From: Pirellulales bacterium
GTDB lineage: Bacteria > Planctomycetota > Planctomycetia > Pirellulales > JAICIG01
Length of the DNA: 15,915 bases
Assembly (NCBI GenBank): GCA_025924495.1
Contig: JAICIG010000154.1
Span: 1 to 15,915 of the forward strand
Direction: 5' to 3'
The notes under the pieces were generated by a model. That model saw only the letters and a program-made list of their open reading frames with translations, made no database searches and was not told the origin of the DNA. How positions within the stretch are numbered: position 1 is the first letter of the stretch; every line of letters begins with the position of its first letter. Below are positions 6,368 through 13,430 of the stretch, piece after piece. The translations under genes and the position numbers were made by a program.

Positions 6368-7500
6368 TTTGGATCGCCTGGAAAATGCTTACCGGCAATC
6401 GCGGCAAATACGTTGGAATCATTCTGGGCATTACCTTCGCCTCGCTGTTGATCGCCCAACAGAGTTCGATTTTCTGCGGCCTCATGCGTCTGACCATCAG
6501 CCAAATCAAGGACCTGGAAGGCGCCGACATTTGGGTCATGGATCCGAACGTGCAATTCATCGACGACATCAAGCCGCTGTCGGAAAACGATCTCTATCGC
6601 GTCCGCGGCGTGCCCGGCGTGCAATGGGCCGTGAGGCTCTATAAGGGCATTACCCGGGCGCGGATGGCCGATGGAAATTTCCAACAGATCATTTTGCTCG
6701 GCCTGGACGACGCGACCATGGTCGGGGCGCCGAGCGAGATCATCGTCGGAAGTCTGGCCGACCTGCGGAGGCCCGACGCGCTGATTATGGACGAGGCCGG
6801 TTACCATCAGCTCTGGCCGAACGAACCGTTCGAACTGGGCAAGACGTTCGAGATGAACGATCGGCGAGCGGTGCTGGTGGGCGTCTGCAAGGCGCGGCGC
6901 ACGTTCCAGACTTTTCCGATCGTTTATACCCGTTACAGCCAGGCGGTCGGCTTCGTGCCGCGCGAGCGGAAGGTATTGTCGTTCGTGCTCGCGAATCCCG
7001 AGCCTGGACTCGATTCGCGCGAGGTCTGCGAAAGAATCACTGAGCAAACGGGACTCCAGGCCCTGTCTCGCGACGATTTCTCCTGGAAGACCATCTGGTA
7101 CTTCATGCAGAAGACAGGCATACCGATCAATTTCGGCATTACGGTCGTGCTCGGCTTCATTGTCGGCACCGCCATTGCCGGCCAGACGTTTTATTTGTTC
7201 ACGCTCGAGAACCTTAAGCAATTCGGTGCGCTGAAGGCCATGGGCGCGGGCAACGCGCGACTGATGGTCATGATCTTGTTTCAGGCGGTCGTAGTCGCGG
7301 GAATCGGTTACGGACTTGGGGTCGGCGGCGCAGCGATCTTCGGTCATGCGACGCGCAATGCAAACAAGTTGGCTTTTTTCATGCCCTGGGAGGTTCTGGT
7401 AGGCACCGGAGCAGCCGTGTTGGTAATCGCCGCCTTGTCATGCCTGCTCTCAATGCGGCGAGTTTTCGTGCTGGAGCCAGCGGTCGTGTTTCAAGGCTAA
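6364..7500 (+). CDS. DevC-like ABC exporter permease (FtsX family)
   Basis: Membrane subunit, 378 residues, of a type VII (MacB/DevC-like) ABC exporter. Topology fits the family: one N-terminal helix at about 15-35 (YVGIILGITFASLLIAQQSS), then a large extracytoplasmic domain at about 40-255. Three C-terminal helices follow at about 258-284, 298-324 and 341-366. The coupling region LENLKQFGALKAMGAGNARL is the typical FtsX-family segment that contacts the ATPase. The start is GTG 6364, overlapping the tetR stop by four bases; an internal ATG at 6388 (methionine 9) would cut into the N-terminal WKML block. The N-terminal WKMLTGNRGKYVGIILG is reminiscent of cyanobacterial DevC, whose complex with DevA, DevB and TolC exports glycolipids. 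The substrate here is unknown, and no TolC-like gene is in the window. Confidence 0.88.
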   Translation: MIWIAWKMLTGNRGKYVGIILGITFASLLIAQQSSIFCGLMRLTISQIKDLEGADIWVMDPNVQFIDDIKPLSENDLYRVRGVPGVQWAVRLYKGITRARMADGNFQQIILLGLDDATMVGAPSEIIVGSLADLRRPDALIMDEAGYHQLWPNEPFELGKTFEMNDRRAVLVGVCKARRTFQTFPIVYTRYSQAVGFVPRERKVLSFVLANPEPGLDSREVCERITEQTGLQALSRDDFSWKTIWYFMQKTGIPINFGITVVLGFIVGTAIAGQTFYLFTLENLKQFGALKAMGAGNARLMVMILFQAVVVAGIGYGLGVGGAAIFGHATRNANKLAFFMPWEVLVGTGAAVLVIAALSCLLSMRRVFVLEPAVVFQG

Positions 7501-7510
7501 AAGGCAACCA

Positions 7511-8299
7511 ATGGCAGATATGACGGAAGCGGCGGTGAGATGCCGCGGAATTACGAAGGAGTTCGGCTCGGGCGGCACGCTGGTGCGCGCGCTGCGCGGC
7601 GTCGATCTCGACGTCTATGCCGGCGAACTCACATTGCTGGTCGGACCGAGCGGTTGCGGCAAGACCACGCTCTTGTCCGTAATCGCCGGCATTCTGGAAC
7701 CGACCGCCGGATCGGTCAACGTGCTGGGGGCCGAATTGCCGCGCCTTTCCTCGGCGCAAAAAGTCCGTTTCCGCGGTCGCAACATCGGCTTCGTGTTCCA
7801 GCAGTTCAATTTGCTCCCCGCTTTGACCGCCGTCGAGAACGTAACGGTGCCGTTGCTCCTGGATGGCTGGTCGCGGCGCAAAGCGTTGCCGAAAGCGCGG
7901 GAACTGCTGGCCCGAATGGGCATGGCGGATCGCGCCGATGCGCTGCCCTCCAAGCTTTCGGGCGGACAACAGCAGCGCGTGGCGATCGCCCGAGCCCTCG
8001 TCCATGAACCGCGGCTGCTGGTTTGCGACGAGCCGACCTCGGCGCTCGACGCGCGCACAGGGCATACCATTATGGAACTGCTGCGCGGCGTCGCCATGGA
8101 GAGCGGCCGGGCCGTGGCGGTCGTGACCCACGACAACCGCGTCTTCGGCTTCGGAGATCGTATCGTTCAATTGGAAGACGGTCGCGTGATCCGCGTTCAG
8201 CAGCAACAGCCGTCTTATGATGTCGCCTTGCCTGAAGCGGTTTCCGCTCCCAATTCGCTGGCAGACGCAGCTCTGCCGCCGGCAACCCAACTGCATTGA
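7511..8299 (+). CDS. DevA/LolD/MacB-type ABC transporter ATP-binding protein
   Basis: ATPase subunit, 262 residues, powering the exporter encoded around it. All nucleotide-binding motifs are intact: Walker A GPSGCGKT (45-52), Q-loop in FVFQQFNLLP (95-103), signature LSGGQQQR (149-156), Walker B LLVCDEP (169-175) with the catalytic Glu at 174, D-loop SALD (177-180) and the switch His 207 (THD). The FQQFNLLPALTAVENV block is typical of the LolD/MacB/DevA branch. A non-conserved tail of about 35 residues follows the catalytic domain. The start ATG 7511 is preceded by AAGG six bases upstream and lies 10 bases after the permease stop. The adaptor gene begins six bases after its stop, so all three exporter genes should be one transcript. 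Confidence 0.95.
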   Translation: MADMTEAAVRCRGITKEFGSGGTLVRALRGVDLDVYAGELTLLVGPSGCGKTTLLSVIAGILEPTAGSVNVLGAELPRLSSAQKVRFRGRNIGFVFQQFNLLPALTAVENVTVPLLLDGWSRRKALPKARELLARMGMADRADALPSKLSGGQQQRVAIARALVHEPRLLVCDEPTSALDARTGHTIMELLRGVAMESGRAVAVVTHDNRVFGFGDRIVQLEDGRVIRVQQQQPSYDVALPEAVSAPNSLADAALPPATQLH

Positions 8300-8305
8300 T
8301 TCTGG

Positions 8306-9385
8306 ATGACTGAGATGTTGACCAAATACGCCTTGCCTCTCGTGGCCGTCGGCTTGCTCATTTTTGCCGTCGTGCATGTCGCCGGCGCGCCAAAGGCGCC
8401 GACTCCGCCGCAGACGTTATCGGCGCCGGCGCGAAATCCCTTTTCCGAAACGGTCGCCGGCGCCGGAATGATCGAAGCGCAAACCGAGAACATTGCCGTC
8501 GGTTCCCCTACGCCGGGAGTCGTGACTCAGGTCTTGGTGAAAGTAGGACAGCGGGTCAAGGCGGGCGAACCGTTGTTTCAACTCGACGATCGGGTGCAGC
8601 AGGCCGAACTGAGGTTTCGCCGGGCAGCCGCAGCGGCGGCGGAAGCCCAATTGACCATGCTGGAGCGCCGCCCGCGGCCCGAGGAAATTCCCGCTTCGGA
8701 AGCCCAAGTGGCCGAAGCGGAATCAAACCTGGCGAAAGCTCGCGATCAACTGGATCGCGGTCGTCATTTGATTGCCACCAGGGTGGTGACCGACGAAGAC
8801 TTGATTCAGCGCGAAAAGGCGTTTTCGGCGGCCGAAGCTCAACTCGCGCGAGCCAAGGCTCAAGACCGTTTGCTGAAAGCTGGATCTTGGCAGTACGACA
8901 AACTGGTAGCCAAAGCCGCGGTTGATCAGGCGCTCGCGCAGGTCGACCAGGTCAAAGCCGATCTGGACCGGCTCACGGTCCGAGCGCTGGTCGATGGCCA
9001 AGTGCTGCAAGTCAACGTGCGGCCCGGCGAATTCGTCGCCGCGCCCGCCAGCCAGGCGTTGATCGTGCTAGGCAACGTCGACGAATTGCACGCTCGAGTC
9101 GATATCGACGAGCACGACATTCCGCGCTTTGTGCCGGGCGCTCCCGCCGTAGCAACGCTACGGGGCTTGCCCGACAGGGAATTCGAGTTGCACTTCGTAC
9201 GCGTAGAGCCGTATGTGGTCCCCAAGAAATCGCTCACCGGCGACAATACGGAAAGGGTCGACACGCGCGTGCTGCAGGCGATATACGCCATCGGCAAGCA
9301 CGATCAGCCGCTCTACGTCGGCCAGCAACTCGACGTATTCATCAAGCGTCCGCGCGAGGGGCAAGCAATAGCTGAATCTCCGTGA
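8306..9385 (+). CDS. HlyD/DevB-family periplasmic adaptor (membrane fusion protein)
   Basis: This 359-residue adaptor would link the inner-membrane permease to an outer-membrane channel. An N-terminal membrane anchor or signal lies at about 8-27 (YALPLVAVGLLIFAVVHVAG). The first lipoyl-like half-motif is at 62-95 (GVVTQVLVKVGQRVKAGEPLFQLDD), then a long Ala/Glu/Gln-rich helical hairpin of about 96-222. The second half-motif (VDGQVLQVNVRPGEFV) and a beta-barrel (VLGNVDELHARVDIDEHDIPRF) follow. This order is standard for HlyD_D23-type adaptors. ATG 8306 or ATG 8315 could be the start; neither has a strong ribosome-binding site. The 3' end overlaps the convergent merR gene by 44 bases, and no terminator is visible. 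Confidence 0.92.
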   Translation: MTEMLTKYALPLVAVGLLIFAVVHVAGAPKAPTPPQTLSAPARNPFSETVAGAGMIEAQTENIAVGSPTPGVVTQVLVKVGQRVKAGEPLFQLDDRVQQAELRFRRAAAAAAEAQLTMLERRPRPEEIPASEAQVAEAESNLAKARDQLDRGRHLIATRVVTDEDLIQREKAFSAAEAQLARAKAQDRLLKAGSWQYDKLVAKAAVDQALAQVDQVKADLDRLTVRALVDGQVLQVNVRPGEFVAAPASQALIVLGNVDELHARVDIDEHDIPRFVPGAPAVATLRGLPDREFELHFVRVEPYVVPKKSLTGDNTERVDTRVLQAIYAIGKHDQPLYVGQQLDVFIKRPREGQAIAESP

Positions 9386-10160
9386 GGTAGTTCTGCGGAC
9401 TGCCCTTGAAGATCATGCCGGGACCTTTCAGATAGATCTCTCGCGTCGGCGATAGCACCTGCTCGCCGCGCTCGCGCACATGTTTGAACACTGCGGCGTA
9501 CGATCGCCCGAGTTGCTCATACGGGCCTTTGTGCAAAAGCGATAAGCAGCGTCCGCCGGGCAGCTCCCGCACCGAAATGCCGTCGATCGCCTGGCCTTTG
9601 CGGATCGGCATACAGGCTTCGAAGTCGGCGTCTTCTTCACGATACTCGTCATCGTAGTGCAACAGGAAACACTTGCCGCAAATGTATCGACCGAAGCCGC
9701 GCCCGATTTTCGCAAATGCCTGGCCGCACTCGGAATACTTCCCTGTCATGCGGATGCCGGCAATCAGCAGCGAGTCGATTGTCTTTTCTTGCACGTCATA
9801 AGACGACCGTCGAATCATGTCCGCAGCCTCCCTTTCATCTGCCAGAAACTGGTCCAAGGAACGGATTGTCTGGCGATAGCGATTGATCTTTTCTTCGATG
9901 GCAGCCCGCTGCCGCACGACCGCCTGCAGCAACTCACTCTCATCTTCGTCTGCGAGCAGCAAGGCAATTTCGGCGAGCGGAAAATCGAGACTCCGCAGAT
10001 ACGTGATCACCCGAGCCCTTTCGATTTGTCGATCGCTGTAGTAGCGATATCCGGATTGCTCATCGACGCAGGCGGGCAGCAACAGCTGCTGCTCGTGGTA
10101 AAAGCGCAGCGTCTTCACGGTCAGACCCGTGATCTTCGAGAACTCTCCAATACTGAACAC
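9342..10160 (-). CDS. MerR-family regulator with GyrI-like effector-binding domain
   Basis: Activator of the BmrR/TipA kind, 272 residues. Residues 1-70 form the MerR winged helix-turn-helix (FSIGEFSKITGLTVKTLRFY, SGYRYYSD, ARVITYLRSLDFPLAEIALLL), 75-112 a dimerisation coiled coil, and 122-270 a GyrI-like ligand domain. That domain includes LPGGRCLSLLHKGPYEQL, REIYLKGPG and NYLTEIQLLL; Glu261 sits where this family has its conserved acidic ligand-binding residue. The C-terminal half is Cys-rich (145, 161, 164, 183, 205), including a C-x2-C pair, which is unusual and could mean metal or redox input. The start is GTG 10160, with a good GAGG five bases upstream (10166-10169 on the + strand). It is the only minus-strand gene and overlaps the adaptor gene tail-to-tail. 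Its visible promoter suggests autoregulation; other targets are unknown. Confidence 0.92.
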   Translation of the reverse strand: MFSIGEFSKITGLTVKTLRFYHEQQLLLPACVDEQSGYRYYSDRQIERARVITYLRSLDFPLAEIALLLADEDESELLQAVVRQRAAIEEKINRYRQTIRSLDQFLADEREAADMIRRSSYDVQEKTIDSLLIAGIRMTGKYSECGQAFAKIGRGFGRYICGKCFLLHYDDEYREEDADFEACMPIRKGQAIDGISVRELPGGRCLSLLHKGPYEQLGRSYAAVFKHVRERGEQVLSPTREIYLKGPGMIFKGSPQNYLTEIQLLLAPRADA

Positions 10161-10210
10161 AACAACCTCGGCTCAGCGCTTTCGCATGTTGCGGCTGCGG
10201 AACAAGCAGC

Positions 10211-10241
10211 AATCTACGGCCTCCGGCAAGGGGAGAGTCAA
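10211..10241 (-). promoter_or_regulatory. MerR-type promoter with 19-bp spacer
   Basis: Reading the minus strand, TTGACT (10241-10236) and TAGATT (10216-10211) are separated by exactly 19 bases, the over-long spacer typical of MerR-controlled promoters. The spacer begins CTCCCCTTGCCGGAG, a CTCC/GGAG dyad like those bound by BmrR, TipA and related regulators. Transcription would run into merR with a leader of about 44 bases. Confidence 0.72.
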
Positions 10242-10578
10242 CTGGCAATTAACAAACTTTTCGCCGACGTTCGAAACTGAGGCAGTTCATTTTCAGGCAA
10301 TCGGCAGTCAGCGACGGGGCGGCCGCTGGTCTCGTTGGTCGCCAGCTTCTATTAAGGTCTTGGGAAACCCAGGTAGCGGCCGTCTGCTGGTAAGATTCCT
10401 CGGCGTTTCACGCTCTATTTTGCCATTTCCTGACAGAATCGTGGCAGGCCCCAAACGCCCGGAATATAATGACTTACGCCCGATTCTCTCGGCCGGCGGA
10501 CCGGAACCGCCGCGCTGGCCCCAGCATTTTTGCGAAATTCGTTGAGTACATTTCGCTCCCTCAAGCGCTTTAATCACG
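10242..10578. other. Non-coding gap between merR promoter and second sigma gene
   Basis: Together with the merR leader and promoter this makes a 418-base gap between two divergently transcribed genes. Apart from the merR promoter and a possible TATAAT promoter at 10442-10470, no gene, tRNA, repeat or clear hairpin was recognised. Short frames crossing it have no start context or family resemblance. No RpoE-like GGAACTT/GTC pair was found upstream of this second sigma gene, unlike the first. Confidence 0.5.
10442..10470 (+). promoter_or_regulatory. Possible promoter for the second sigma operon
   Basis: A perfect TATAAT (10465-10470) lies 17 bases after TGGCAG (10442-10447), a weak -35. Initiation near 10477 would leave a leader of about 100 bases before the ATG at 10579. 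A better -35 (CTGACA, 10430-10435) is too far away, with 29 bases between. The call therefore depends mainly on the -10 in an otherwise GC-rich stretch. Confidence 0.35.
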
Positions 10579-11115
10579 ATGGCAACCGATGCGCCTTCCA
10601 GCGGGAGTGCACCACCCGGCGGGTTCGATGCGGCCCGACTGATCAAGGAGCATCAGGCGGGGGTATGGCGCTATCTACGGATGCTTGGATGTTCCGCAAG
10701 CCAGGCGGAGGACCTGACGCAAGAAACGTTTTTGGCTGTCCTCGAGAAACCTTTTCAGGAGATCAATCGAGCGGCGACTGCGGCTTACTTGCGGCAAGTG
10801 TCCCGTAACCTGTTCATTTCGGCTCAACGCCGTGCGGCCCGAGCGGTGGCGGTAGCTGAGCTGGACGAAATCGAGGCGGCTTGGAGCCGCTGGGCGGCGA
10901 ATGACGACGGTCGCGAGTTGCTGGCTGCCTTGCAAAAATGCCTGGAGACGCTGGCGTCGAAAGCCCGGCAAGCGTTGGAGCTGCGATTTCGCGAAGAACA
11001 ATCGCGAGCCAACATTGCAGCCGTGTTGGGAATGAGTGAAGACGGGGCAAAGAATCTGATGCAACGCGCTAAACAACACCTGCGGACCTGTATCGAGAGG
11101 AGCTTGCGATGCTGA
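10579..11115 (+). CDS. ECF-like RNA polymerase sigma factor
   Basis: Sigma-70 family factor of 178 residues. Region 2 spans about 18-88: LIKEHQAGVWRYLRMLGCSASQAEDLTQETFLAVL, then AAYLRQVSRNLFISAQRR. Region 4 spans about 112-172: LEGxL-like CLETLASKARQALELRF, then the helix-turn-helix NIAAVLGMSEDGAKNLMQRAKQHLR. It is more divergent from RpoE than the first sigma factor in this window, as is common among planctomycete ECF proteins. The start ATG 10579 lacks a clear ribosome-binding site. Its 3' end overlaps the next gene by seven bases (ATGCTGA), a layout that couples translation and supports a sigma/anti-sigma pairing with the next product. The target promoters are unknown. Confidence 0.88.
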   Translation: MATDAPSSGSAPPGGFDAARLIKEHQAGVWRYLRMLGCSASQAEDLTQETFLAVLEKPFQEINRAATAAYLRQVSRNLFISAQRRAARAVAVAELDEIEAAWSRWAANDDGRELLAALQKCLETLASKARQALELRFREEQSRANIAAVLGMSEDGAKNLMQRAKQHLRTCIERSLRC

Positions 11116-13367
11116 ACGATCGCGACGATCCGATTCTCGACGTCTGCCTGGAGGAAGTTCTCGGCGGCCAACAGCCGCCTGATCTTTCCGCGCGGATCCT
11201 GGCCGCCTGGCAAGGCGCGCCCTCAGGCCTGCGCGAAAATGGAACTCCGCCTTTGGCGGCAGACGCGTTGCGTCCCATTCCGGTCAAGCGCGTCGTTATC
11301 CCCGCAGCGCAGCCCGCCCCGCTTCGAGCTCCCGCCGGTTCCTCTTTCGCGCGTTCGGCTTGGTTGCCGCTGAGTTTGGCGGCGAGCTTGCTGCTGGCCG
11401 TCGGCGGTTTCTGGCTTGTTCGCCAGCGCGCCGCGGAGCCGGTAGCGGCCGAACGGCAACAAGTCCAAAAGCAAAGCGATCCTGCTGCGAAGCAAAGCAA
11501 TCTTGCAAAGAGCGACGAGAGCCAGCCGCGCAGACACGCCGTGGCAGAGCAATCACCGGCTACGATGAAGGGGACGCCCGAATCAACGGATCGCAGGCAA
11601 GTCGTTCAAGACCAATCGGCTTCGGCAGAAAACGCCGTAGTTCGACGCGAGCAATCGGAACATACGGAGCCCGCTCATGGCGGTAAGACGCAGCCTCACG
11701 ATCAGGAGGCTGACGCTCCCCGCTCGCCGGCCGGAGAGTCGGTGGCAAGCGCTTCGCGTTTAACCGATTTGCCGACATCGGCGGTGTCGGATCGGGAAAT
11801 GATTGCCCTGATCGATCGGGCGCTGCGAGTTCGCTGGCAGGAGGCCAATGTTCGCCCGTCGCCGGCAGCCACCGACGCCGAATGGTGCCGTCGCGTCTTT
11901 TTGGATCTGATCGGTCGGATTCCGACAATTTCCGAATTAGAGTCGTTACAAGTAGAAAAAGCGCGTGACAAGCGCGCGCGACTCGTCGATCAGCTTCTGC
12001 ACGATGACGACTATGCGGAAGGCTATGCTCGCCACTGGACAACGATTTGGACGACGACGCTGGTGGGCCGTAATGGCGGCATGGAACCCAACAGCCCGGT
12101 AAATCGGGAAGGTTTGAATCAATACCTGCGACGTTCTTTCCTGCACAACAAGCCCTATGACCGGCTGGTTTACGAACTGGTTAGCGCTCAAGGCTCGAAT
12201 CGACCGGGCGAGCCCGACTTCAATGGGGCCGTAAATTTCGTGCTCGACAACCTGCAGGAAAAGGCCGCCACGGCCACGGCCAAAACGGCGCAGATCTTCC
12301 TGGGGGTGCAGATTCAGTGTACGCAATGCCACAACCACCCCTTCAATGCCTGGAAGCAGAACCGTTTCTGGGAATTGAATGCGTTCTTTCGCCAGACGCA
12401 AGCCGTCCGCGAAATGCAAGGCAATCAGCTGCAGCTCGTGCGCCTGGTCGACGAAGACTTTGCCGGCGAGGGCGCCGCGCCCGACCCGAGCGAAGCCGAG
12501 ATTTATTACGAACTGCGCAATGGGTTGATGGAAGTCGCTTATCCTGTCTTTATCGACGGAACGGAAGTTGACCGTAGCGGTTTCGTTTCCGACGTGAATC
12601 GCCGCGACGAGTTGGCACGCCTGATTGTCCGTTCCGAGGAGTTCGGGCAGGCGATCGTGAACCGGATGTGGGCCCACTTGTTCGGCCACGGCTTTACCAA
12701 GCCGTACGATGATCTGGGACCGCACAATCCCCCCTCTCATCCCGAACTGCTGGCGCAGCTGGGTCGCGAATTTGCCGCTCAAGGTCACGACCTGAAAAGG
12801 CTGCTCCGCTGGATCACGCTAAGCGAGGCTTATTCGCTGTCGAGTAAGTTCGGCTCAAAATTCGGCAATGCGGCGGACGATCCCACGTTGGGCGAGCCGC
12901 CCCTGTTCAGCCATTTTTACCTGCGGCAGATGACCGCCGAGCAACTGTACGACTCGTTGTTGGTGGCCACGGAAGCTCATGCCTCTCAGGGCAGCTACGA
13001 ACAACAGCAGCGGGCCAAAGACGAATGGCTGAAGCAGTTTGCGATTACATTCGGCACCGATGAAAACAACGAAACAACCACGTTCGACGGTACGATCGCC
13101 CAAGCTCTGATGATGATGAACGGCGATTTGACCCGGCAGGCGACGAGCATCGAAGCCGACAGCTTTCTCGGCCGCGTCGCCCGGCAGAGCGCGAAGTCAA
13201 ACCCCGTCAATCAGCTCTATCTGGCTGCGCTCGGTCGCCGACCGTCGCGAGCCGAGTTACAATTAGCCAACGGACTACTGGCTTCGCGCGGCGGCGACGC
13301 GGCGACGGTGCTGGAAGACGTCTGGTGGGCGCTGTTGAACAGTAACGAGTTTATTTTGAACCATTGA
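11109..13367 (+). CDS. Anti-sigma-like transmembrane protein fused to DUF1549 (PSCyt2) and DUF1553 (PSD1)
   Basis: This 752-residue protein joins a predicted sigma-binding part to an extracytoplasmic enzyme-like module. Residues 1-35 (DPILDVCLEEVLGGQQPPDLSARIL) resemble the N-terminal segment found, from memory, in many planctomycete proteins encoded beside ECF sigma genes. A single membrane helix lies at about 84-104 (AWLPLSLAASLLLAVGGFWLV). A Gln/Glu/Ser-rich linker follows at 110-225. DUF1549 spans about 228-430 (FLDLIGRIPT, then CTQCHNHPF with a haem-type C-x2-CH at 404-408). DUF1553 spans about 495-745 (VNRMWAHLFGHGF, DDLGPHNPPSHPELL, and a NSNEF ending). The DUF1549/DUF1553 pair is characteristic of Planctomycetes, is usually followed by a DUF1501 gene as here, and lacks a firmly established reaction. 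The start overlaps the sigma gene's last seven bases. Whether CTQCH binds haem is not known. Confidence 0.88.
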   Translation: MLNDRDDPILDVCLEEVLGGQQPPDLSARILAAWQGAPSGLRENGTPPLAADALRPIPVKRVVIPAAQPAPLRAPAGSSFARSAWLPLSLAASLLLAVGGFWLVRQRAAEPVAAERQQVQKQSDPAAKQSNLAKSDESQPRRHAVAEQSPATMKGTPESTDRRQVVQDQSASAENAVVRREQSEHTEPAHGGKTQPHDQEADAPRSPAGESVASASRLTDLPTSAVSDREMIALIDRALRVRWQEANVRPSPAATDAEWCRRVFLDLIGRIPTISELESLQVEKARDKRARLVDQLLHDDDYAEGYARHWTTIWTTTLVGRNGGMEPNSPVNREGLNQYLRRSFLHNKPYDRLVYELVSAQGSNRPGEPDFNGAVNFVLDNLQEKAATATAKTAQIFLGVQIQCTQCHNHPFNAWKQNRFWELNAFFRQTQAVREMQGNQLQLVRLVDEDFAGEGAAPDPSEAEIYYELRNGLMEVAYPVFIDGTEVDRSGFVSDVNRRDELARLIVRSEEFGQAIVNRMWAHLFGHGFTKPYDDLGPHNPPSHPELLAQLGREFAAQGHDLKRLLRWITLSEAYSLSSKFGSKFGNAADDPTLGEPPLFSHFYLRQMTAEQLYDSLLVATEAHASQGSYEQQQRAKDEWLKQFAITFGTDENNETTTFDGTIAQALMMMNGDLTRQATSIEADSFLGRVARQSAKSNPVNQLYLAALGRRPSRAELQLANGLLASRGGDAATVLEDVWWALLNSNEFILNH

Positions 13368-13430
13368 TCAGGGTTTGATCCCACACGGCTCTGATCGCCG
13401 ACTACTCCCCACCCTTTCCTGGAGATTCGT

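Noticed and set aside
6259..7347. 362-codon minus-strand open frame opposite the permease
   Set aside because: The + strand encodes a clear FtsX-family permease with membrane helices and tight operon junctions. The antisense product has no recognisable domain.
7379..8377. 332-codon minus-strand open frame opposite the ABC ATPase
   Set aside because: The + strand carries every ABC motif; the antisense frame is Arg/Gln-rich without motifs.
13366..13396. GATCAG/CTGATC inverted repeat between the DUF1549 and DUF1501 genes
   Set aside because: The arms are only six bases with a 19-base loop and no T-run; such pairs are expected by chance, and the genes look co-transcribed.
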